Below, piece by piece: positions 1 to 4,448 of a stretch of 6,083 bases of DNA; the stretch's first letter is position 1, and each line of letters opens with the position of its first letter. Location of the stretch: the NCBI GenBank assembly GCA_016208345.1, contig JACQYG010000345.1:1-6083 (forward strand), given 5' to 3'. This DNA is from Chloroflexota bacterium. Its GTDB lineage: Bacteria; Chloroflexota; DTOL01; JACQYG01. The position numbers and the translations under genes were made by a program. The notes beneath the pieces are model-generated. The model ran no database searches. It was given only the letters and a program-made list of their open reading frames with translations, and had not been told where the DNA came from.

Positions 1-799
1 GATACTGTGGGCAGGTCTCGGCGTAAACCGTAAGCCCCCTGGCTCTGGCCGCCCGCACCTTCTCCAGGGACTGGGCGGTGGTCAAGTGTACGATGTAAAC
101 TGGTGCCAGGGCCATCTCGGCCAGGGCGATGGCACGGCCGGTGGCCTCTGCCTCCACCTCCGGAGGGCGGCTCTCGGGGTGGTATCTGGTGCTGGTTTTT
201 CCCTCGCTCAGAAGCTTCCGCGTCAGGACGTCGATCACCTCGCCGTTTTCGCAGTGCACGCAGGTCAGCGCGCCTATGTCCTTGGAGCGCGAAAGCAGCA
301 CAAGGAGCGTCCCGTCATCGATCATGGACCGGCCTTTGTAGGCCAGAAAGCACTTGAAGCTGGACACACCCGCGCTGACCATCTCCGCCATCTCCCCGGC
401 CACCCGGGCGTTATACTCGGTGAGGACCAGGTGGAACCCGTAGTCGATGGCGGCCTTGCCGCGGGCTGCGGCCAGACGTGCCTCCAGGCCCTTGGCCAGG
501 GGCTCTCCACGCACCTGGTCAGCATAGTCAATGATGGTGGTGGTGCCGCCGCAGGCTGCGGCGACGGTGCCAGTGTAGAAATCGTCCGAGGAGACCGTGC
601 CCGACACGGACAACTCCAGGTGGGTGTGCGCGTCTATCGCCCCCGGCAGGACATAGGACCCCGAGGCGTCGATGACCTGGTCCACCTGGGCCTCCAGGAA
701 ATTGCCGATAAGAGCGATGATCCCATTGTCGATCAGGATATCGGCCTCGTAGGTATCGCCTGCCGTCACTATGGTGCCGCCCTTGACCAACGTGCTCAT
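1..799 (-). CDS. hydA: D-hydantoinase / dihydropyrimidinase, 5' part (runs off left edge)
   Basis: Cyclic-amidohydrolase family enzyme, cytoplasmic, expected to open hydantoin or dihydropyrimidine rings to N-carbamoyl amino acids. The first 266 residues are present; family members are about 460 long, so the C-terminal 40% is missing. The metal-site signatures appear in order: H58 and H60 in DAHTHLE, the lysine to be carbamylated at K149 in SSFKCFLAYK, H182 in VHCENG, H238 in YIVHLT, then AETCPQY at the edge. The last metal ligand, an Asp near 315 in the family, lies outside. Residues 1-52 form the usual small N-terminal beta domain. The ATG at 799 follows AGGAGG (810-805) with a 5-nt gap, so the start is secure. 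The 27 nt upstream separate it from the secD terminator. Hydantoinase and dihydropyrimidinase cannot be told apart from this fragment; allantoinase or dihydroorotase is less likely because of the SFK..LAYK context. Confidence 0.93.
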   Translation of the reverse strand, partial: MSTLVKGGTIVTAGDTYEADILIDNGIIALIGNFLEAQVDQVIDASGSYVLPGAIDAHTHLELSVSGTVSSDDFYTGTVAAACGGTTTIIDYADQVRGEPLAKGLEARLAAARGKAAIDYGFHLVLTEYNARVAGEMAEMVSAGVSSFKCFLAYKGRSMIDDGTLLVLLSRSKDIGALTCVHCENGEVIDVLTRKLLSEGKTSTRYHPESRPPEVEAEATGRAIALAEMALAPVYIVHLTTAQSLEKVRAARARGLTVYAETCPQY

Positions 800-825
800 C
801 CCGACCTCCTATGCGGATGCTGGAG

Positions 826-870
826 ACAAAAAGGGCCAGCGAGCGATACCATTGGCACACTCGCTGGCCC
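826..870 (-). terminator. Rho-independent terminator after secD
   Basis: On the minus strand an 11-bp perfect GC-rich stem, GGGCCAGCGAG (870-860) with CTCGCTGGCCC (843-833), encloses a 16-nt loop and is followed directly by TTTTTGT (832-826). It starts 15 nt after the secD stop codon TAA (887-885). Stem, T-run and position are all standard for an intrinsic terminator. The plus-strand side of the stem has no T-run, so it acts only on leftward transcription. Confidence 0.9.
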
Positions 871-884
871 GTGCCTCTTGGCCC

Positions 885-2375
885 TTACTCGCTGAGACCC
901 AACAGCCAGCGCAGGCGCTTCTGTTCTTGTTCCAAGGGGTGCGGGAACCAGCTCTGCTGGGTGAACCGCAGGAAGGTGCGCGTGACCGTGATGGCGGTGA
1001 ACATGCTGACCAGGACACCGATGGCCAGAGTGAAGGCAAAGCCGCGGACGATGCTGGCTCCGAAGTTCGCGCCAAACCAGTACAGTATGCCACACGTGAT
1101 CAGGGTGGAGAAGTTGGAATCGCGGATGGAGGTCCAGGCCCGGGCGAACCCCGCCTCGATAGCAGCACCCAACGTCTTGCCCGACCGCATCTCCTCCTTC
1201 ATGCGCTCGAAGATCAATATGTTAGCGTCCACTGCCATGCCGATGGAGAGGATGAACCCGGCGATGCCAGGCAGCGTCAGGGTCACCGGGATCAGCTTAA
1301 ACAACGCAAATACCAGGAGAGCATATATGCCCAGGGCCAAGTCAGCCAGCAACCCCGGCAGGCGATAGTAGATCAACATGAAGAGTACCACGATGAACAG
1401 GCCAATGGCGCCAGCTATGATGCTCTTCTGCACCGACTCCTGCCCCAGCGTGGGACCCACGGTGCGTGTCTCCTTTTGGATCAGTGGCACCGGCAGCGAG
1501 CCGTACTTCAGCACCACGGCCAGGCTTTTCGCCTCGTCGAGCCCGAACCCTTGCTCTCCGCCTTCGATGATCCCGCTCCCGTCCGTGATCGGCTGGTTGA
1601 TCACCGGGCAGGACACGACCTCCCCGTCCAAAACGATGGCAAGATACCGCCCTACATTTTTCGTGGTGAAGTCAGCGAACTTTTTCGGACCGTCGCCCTT
1701 GAGGGAAAAGGTGACGGCGGGCCGTTGGAGTCGATCCAACCCCACCCCAGCATCTTTTATCTCACTGCCGGTCATGATGGTGTGGTAGACCTTGGTCGTT
1801 GGTGTCAGCGGGGCAGTGGAGGTGACCGGCGCCGTGGTGGTCAGCGCCTGGGTCGTGGTCACAGCCGGGGTCACGGTGGCCGACGAAGCCGCCGTGGCCG
1901 TGGGTGTGACAGGGATGGTGGAGCCATGGTCCGTGGTGATCCGGGTGCCTCGGGGCAAGAAGGTTGAGCCGCTATCCACGAACTCCAAGAGACCGGTCTT
2001 GCCAAACATCCTGATCGCCTCGTCGGGGTCTTTGATGCCTGGCAGCTCGACGATGATCCGGCTGCGGTTGGCGCCTTGCAATTGTACCAGAGGCTCGGTC
2101 ACCCCCAGGCCGTTGACCCGATTCTCGATGATGCCTTTCACCGTTTCCATGGTACTGGGATCGACCTTCTTGTCGGGCAGCGCCGTGGCATCGGCCTCCA
2201 ATAGCACCTGCAGGCCTCCCTGGAGATCCAGCCCTTCGTGAACCTTTATCTCCCGGTCGTATTTTATGCCGGCGAAATCAACGTGAATCCCCGGATTATC
2301 CGGCAGATTCACCCAGATGGCCACCAGGGCCATGACGATGATGCCGATGAGCAGATTGACGTTCCGTTGCTGCAT
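885..2375 (-). CDS. secD: Protein translocase subunit SecD
   Basis: Inner-membrane RND-type subunit that, with SecF, uses the proton gradient to finish export of preproteins through SecYEG. 496 residues. N-terminal helix at about 7-22, then the external P1 region with DLQGG (50-54) and NRVNGLGVTEP (85-95). Next comes VGPTLGQES (307-315), followed by five helices at about 319-337, 342-361, 364-382, 422-440 and 444-465. VDANILIFERMKEE (382-395) carries D383, matching the proton-relay Asp of E. coli SecD (D519), and IRDSNFSTLI is at 417-426. A Thr-rich insert at 155-194 is unusual. I prefer ATG 2375, six bases after GGAG (2385-2382), over the TTG at 2378, which would leave only three. A consensus promoter lies upstream and an intrinsic terminator downstream, so secD can be a single-gene transcript. 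No secF is adjacent. Confidence 0.96.
   Translation of the reverse strand: MQQRNVNLLIGIIVMALVAIWVNLPDNPGIHVDFAGIKYDREIKVHEGLDLQGGLQVLLEADATALPDKKVDPSTMETVKGIIENRVNGLGVTEPLVQLQGANRSRIIVELPGIKDPDEAIRMFGKTGLLEFVDSGSTFLPRGTRITTDHGSTIPVTPTATAASSATVTPAVTTTQALTTTAPVTSTAPLTPTTKVYHTIMTGSEIKDAGVGLDRLQRPAVTFSLKGDGPKKFADFTTKNVGRYLAIVLDGEVVSCPVINQPITDGSGIIEGGEQGFGLDEAKSLAVVLKYGSLPVPLIQKETRTVGPTLGQESVQKSIIAGAIGLFIVVLFMLIYYRLPGLLADLALGIYALLVFALFKLIPVTLTLPGIAGFILSIGMAVDANILIFERMKEEMRSGKTLGAAIEAGFARAWTSIRDSNFSTLITCGILYWFGANFGASIVRGFAFTLAIGVLVSMFTAITVTRTFLRFTQQSWFPHPLEQEQKRLRWLLGLSE
1794..1913 (-). other. Thr/Pro/Ala low-complexity linker inside SecD
   Basis: Forty codons of SecD (residues 155-194) read as a Thr, Pro, Ala, Ser and Val stretch with 16 threonines and no acidic or basic residue. 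It sits in the external P1 domain, after LEFVDSGSTF and shortly before TGSEIKDAGV, where many compact SecD proteins have a short loop. The frame stays open and the conserved SecD sequence resumes, so this is an in-frame spacer and not a frameshift. Confidence 0.8.
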
Positions 2376-2413
2376 CAAGCTCTCCAGGTGCGAGTTTCAC
2401 AGGCGGCGCCCAT
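2375..2413 (-). CDS. Possible 12-codon leader ORF coupled to secD
   Basis: ATG at 2413 stands 5 nt after GGGGAGG (2425-2419), a better ribosome site than the one in front of secD. The frame encodes MGAACETRTWRA and ends with TGA at 2377-2375, whose last base is the A of the secD ATG (TGATG). Its stop would therefore deliver ribosomes onto secD. The alternative is that GGGGAGG is a chance sequence and the ORF is not translated. No homology can be judged at this length. Expression is inferred from layout only. Confidence 0.4.
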   Translation of the reverse strand: MGAACETRTWRA

Positions 2414-2476
2414 TGTTGCCTCCCCTGGCACGAGGTAGATGGGGATGGCGCTTGCTGCCAGACGGTCAGGTACTGG

Positions 2477-2527
2477 GCTGCCCGGGCATCGGTACGGGAT
2501 CAGGTCGACACCCCTGTTTCGGGCAGC
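2477..2527 (-). promoter_or_regulatory. Stem-loop at the predicted 5' end of the secD leader
   Basis: GCTGCCCG (2527-2520) pairs perfectly with CGGGCAGC (2484-2477) in the minus-strand transcript, leaving 35 nt between the arms. The 5' arm begins at about the expected first transcribed base, so the mRNA would start with this stem. A second, overlapping palindrome, TGCCCGGGCA (2479-2488), competes with the 3' arm. I recognise no known riboswitch or small RNA consensus in the 2414-2528 leader. Confidence 0.35.
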
Positions 2528-2534
2528 GGCGTAG

Positions 2535-2563
2535 ATTATATCGCATGGGTCTGCCGATGTCAA
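2535..2563 (-). promoter_or_regulatory. Consensus sigma-70 promoter for secD
   Basis: Minus strand TTGACA (2563-2558), a 17-bp spacer (2557-2541) and TATAAT (2540-2535): both hexamers match consensus exactly at the ideal spacing. Transcription should begin near 2527, giving an untranslated leader of about 150 nt before secD. The -35 box starts 7 bp after the holA stop codon (TAG, 2572-2570). This is the strongest promoter in the window. Confidence 0.9.
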
Positions 2564-2569
2564 ACCAGG

Positions 2570-3598
2570 CTATGGCGCGGTCAGCTCCGCCACCAGGAGG
2601 TCCAGCGAAAGGAGCTCGCTCATCCTGCCGGTCTTGATCGTCGCGTCAGTGGCCAGTAGATGGCGCAGGATGCCCTCCAACTGCTCCAGGGAAAAGGACC
2701 TGGCCTGCTCCGCGCTTTTCTTGGCCACAAAAGGGTGCATCCGCAGGGTCTCCGCGATCTGGTCGGGGCTGGCCCCTTTGGCCGAGAGCTCCTTCACCTG
2801 CAAAAGCTGCCGGAAATGTCGGGTGATCATGATCAGGAGTGCCATGGGGTGCTCACCCTCCTCCAGCAGCCGATGTAAGGTCCTCAGGGCCTTCGTGCCT
2901 TGCCGGTAGGCCAGGGCATCCACTAGAGAGAAGACGTCTACCTCTCGGGCGTAGCTCACCATGGCCTCGACGTCCTCCACCTCAACTGGCCGGGCGCCGC
3001 CAACCGCGGTCAGGAGCTTGTCGATCTCCTGGGTCAGCAAGCGTAGGTTCGGCCCCACGAAGGCCCCCAGCGCGGCGGCGGCCTGAGGCGTTATCCTGCC
3101 GCCCCTCTCCTTGACCTGGTCGAGGATCCAGGGGGTCAGTTCGGCCTCTTTTCGCAAGGGGAACTCCTTGATGTATCCGTGGTTGTCTTGAACCAAACGA
3201 ACCAGAGGATGATCAGCCTTTAAGGGCTCTTCCTCCAGGAACACCAGTCTGGTCCAGTCGGGCAGATCCGGTAGAAAGGCGGTCAAGAAACTACTGAGGC
3301 TTTGATCAGCGGGTGTTTTCTTGAGCCGGGCAGCGTTCTCGCGGCTTGCTGGCTTTGGGGGGGCCAGCCTCGGTGCGAGCCCGGTCACCACTACCAGGCG
3401 GCGATCGCTCAGGAAGGGCATGGCATTACACGCCGCCACCAGGTCCTGGGGGGCCACTCGCATGCCCTCCAGCACAGTGGTGTTGAGCGCAACGATGGCC
3501 GCGTCACCCAACTTGGTCTTGAACCTCTTCAGCTCTAGATGGCTGGAATACTCATCCGAGCCGTGGAAAAGATACAATCTAGGCGGGGAGTCTGCCAA
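2570..3598 (-). CDS. holA: DNA polymerase III subunit delta
   Basis: Clamp-loader subunit that opens the beta sliding clamp during replication; cytoplasmic. The 342 residues match the family length (E. coli HolA is 343). Domain 1 shows FHGSDEY (11-17) and PFLSDRRLVVV (61-71). The C-terminal helical part shows LAYRQGTKAL (229-238), a helix around EHPMALLIMITRHFRQLL (249-266), and HPFVAKKSAEQARSFSLEQL (288-307) followed by ATDATIKTG (316-324), all characteristic of delta. No Walker A motif is seen, as normal for this non-ATPase subunit. The start is TTG at 3598, five bases after AGGAG (3608-3604); no ATG nearby fits. It is the first gene of the leftward block, divergent from the sigma gene. No terminator follows, so some transcripts may continue into secD. 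Confidence 0.94.
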   Translation of the reverse strand: MADSPPRLYLFHGSDEYSSHLELKRFKTKLGDAAIVALNTTVLEGMRVAPQDLVAACNAMPFLSDRRLVVVTGLAPRLAPPKPASRENAARLKKTPADQSLSSFLTAFLPDLPDWTRLVFLEEEPLKADHPLVRLVQDNHGYIKEFPLRKEAELTPWILDQVKERGGRITPQAAAALGAFVGPNLRLLTQEIDKLLTAVGGARPVEVEDVEAMVSYAREVDVFSLVDALAYRQGTKALRTLHRLLEEGEHPMALLIMITRHFRQLLQVKELSAKGASPDQIAETLRMHPFVAKKSAEQARSFSLEQLEGILRHLLATDATIKTGRMSELLSLDLLVAELTAP

Positions 3599-3675
3599 CT
3601 TTGCTCCTGGTGTACTTCAGTTAGGCGCTGAGAGTCCCACTCGTTGAATCAGGTGCCGAGAAACGGTATCCAGAG

Positions 3676-3759
3676 GGCCTTTTGGACGTTATATTTGTTT
3701 GCCGGTGAGTGTCTGGGACTGCCACGGGGATACTATAGCAAATATCCCGCCAAAAGGCC
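3676..3759. repeat. 10-bp inverted repeat flanking the holA promoter
   Basis: GGCCTTTTGG (3676-3685) and its exact complement CCAAAAGGCC (3750-3759) stand 64 bp apart, each bordered on its outer side by AGAG. The holA -10 box (3732-3737) lies between them. Because holA transcription would start near 3725, a holA mRNA contains only one arm; paired protein-binding sites are therefore more likely than an RNA hairpin. Confidence 0.5.
3732..3740 (-). promoter_or_regulatory. Extended -10 promoter for holA
   Basis: The minus strand reads TGCTATAGT (3740-3732): a TATAGT -10 box with the TGN extension. No good -35 hexamer is found 16-18 bp upstream, as is common for extended -10 promoters. The predicted start is near 3725, with a leader of about 127 nt before the holA TTG. 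A GGGATA/TATCCC inverted repeat (3727-3732 and 3743-3748) brackets the box. Confidence 0.55.
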
Positions 3760-3814
3760 AGAGGGTTGAATTGATTGTGTAGCCGGCCCAGTATCTTTTG
3801 TGAAGCTATTTCGT

Positions 3815-3820
3815 TATAAT
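3815..3820 (+). promoter_or_regulatory. -10 box (TATAAT) for the sigma factor operon
   Basis: A perfect TATAAT on the plus strand, 91 bp before the sigma gene. The -35 position at 17 bp spacing (3792-3797, TATCTT) matches poorly, so a helper protein or a weak promoter is likely. Transcription would begin near 3827. I found no convincing ECF-type AAC/CGT promoter pair upstream, so self-activation is not visible here. Confidence 0.5.
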
Positions 3821-3860
3821 GGTGCACGAGAAGACGACTTGCACGATTCATGCCCGCCGA

Positions 3861-3904
3861 TTTGCCTGCTTGTCTCGCTTGTCTTGAACGAGGAGGCAAA
3901 GGAG
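3861..3904 (+). promoter_or_regulatory. Hairpin covering the sigma gene's ribosome binding site
   Basis: In the sigma mRNA, TTTGCCT (3861-3867) pairs perfectly with AGGCAAA (3894-3900). An inner stem of CTCG (3874-3877) with CGAG (3889-3892) stacks on it, apart from a bulge on the 5' side. The pairing buries AGGAGG (3891-3896) and the first bases of AAAGGAG (3898-3904), the site spaced 7 nt from the GTG start. Such a fold could limit translation until it melts. The role is inferred; the complementarity is seen directly. Confidence 0.45.
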
Positions 3905-3911
3905 TCTTCCC

Positions 3912-4448
3912 GTGACCGATGAGGTGCTTCTGGTCGATCGGCTCAAGAGAAACGATGCCGGTGCATGGACGCAGATCTACGACCGTCACTACCAGCAGAT
4001 CTATAATTACCTGTACTACCAACTGAGAGGTGCCTCCGAAGCCGAAGACCTGGCCGCGGAGGTTTTCCTGCGGGCGATCGAGGCTATTGGCTCGTACACG
4101 CCTCGGGGCCTGCCGTTGGTGTCCTGGTTGTATCGCATCGGCCACAACCTGGTGGTGGATCATCTGCGCCGGCAGAGCCGGCGAGACCAGCTCCCGTTGC
4201 AAGAGAGCCTCGTCTGGGACCATGAGAGCTCAGGAGGCCTCCTGGAGAGCAAAATCGAAAAAGAGGAACTGCTTCGGGCTCTTCAGTACCTGACGGTGGA
4301 CCAGCGGCAGGTGCTCATCTTGAAATTCGTCCAGGAAATGGATAACAGTGGGGTGGCTCAGGTTTTGGGCAAGACGGAGGGGGCGGTGAAATCCATTCAG
4401 CATCGAGCCCTGGCCTCCCTGAAGCGTGTCCTGGAGAGAACACAATGA
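3912..4448 (+). CDS. ECF-type RNA polymerase sigma factor (sigma-70 family)
   Basis: 178 residues, a typical ECF size, with only regions 2 and 4. Region 2 spans about 20-90: SEAEDLAAEVFLRA (42-55) is the core-binding 2.2 segment, and SWLYRIGHNLVVDHLRR (71-87) covers 2.3-2.4, which melts and reads the -10. Region 4 spans about 118-174: LTVDQRQVLILKF (127-139), then the helix-turn-helix VAQVLGKTEGAVKSIQHRAL (148-167), which reads the -35. The linker between the regions is short, and no C-terminal extension is present. The start is GTG at 3912, seven bases after AAAGGAG (3898-3904). The stop overlaps the start of the next gene (ATGA, 4445-4448), so the two are translationally coupled and the partner is probably its regulator. 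I cannot assign the ECF group or target promoter from the sequence. Confidence 0.93.
   Translation: MTDEVLLVDRLKRNDAGAWTQIYDRHYQQIYNYLYYQLRGASEAEDLAAEVFLRAIEAIGSYTPRGLPLVSWLYRIGHNLVVDHLRRQSRRDQLPLQESLVWDHESSGGLLESKIEKEELLRALQYLTVDQRQVLILKFVQEMDNSGVAQVLGKTEGAVKSIQHRALASLKRVLERTQ

Larger units (their letters stand above)
3599..3911. promoter_or_regulatory. Divergent intergenic control region (holA / sigma factor)
   Basis: 313 bp between the TTG of holA and the GTG of the sigma gene. I see no credible gene in it. It is visibly more AT-rich than the flanking coding DNA over about 3686-3820. It holds a leftward extended -10 promoter, a rightward TATAAT box, two inverted repeats near the leftward promoter, and a hairpin over the sigma gene's ribosome site, each listed separately. 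Confidence 0.8.

Noticed and set aside
547..563. Palindrome CGCCGCAG-G-CTGCGGCG
   Set aside because: It lies inside the hydantoinase and encodes the Ala-Ala-Cys-Gly-Gly part of a conserved segment; the one-base gap and coding position argue for codon bias, not a signal.
86..895. 269-codon plus-strand frame opposite the hydantoinase
   Set aside because: The hydantoinase frame on the other strand has its whole set of metal-site motifs and a ribosome site; the opposite frame has neither.
771..1967. 398-codon open frame on the plus strand opposite secD
   Set aside because: It lies antisense to a clear SecD with all family motifs. Its product is Gln/Gly/Arg/His-rich with no recognisable domain, typical of a GC-rich shadow frame.
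2405..2527. Possible 4.5S/SRP RNA or 5S-like RNA between holA and secD
   Set aside because: Short stretches such as GGTCAGGTAC recall SRP RNA, but the conserved GGAAGG tetraloop region and the matching stems are missing on both strands.
2375..2563. 62-codon frame over the whole secD leader, starting with TTG
   Set aside because: The TTG is part of the -35 box, so the transcript cannot include it. Only the last 12 codons, which have their own ATG and ribosome site, were kept as a possibility.
3621..4223. 200-codon minus-strand frame across the intergenic region and the sigma gene
   Set aside because: Half of it is antisense to the sigma factor, it has no family resemblance, and it runs through the promoter region.
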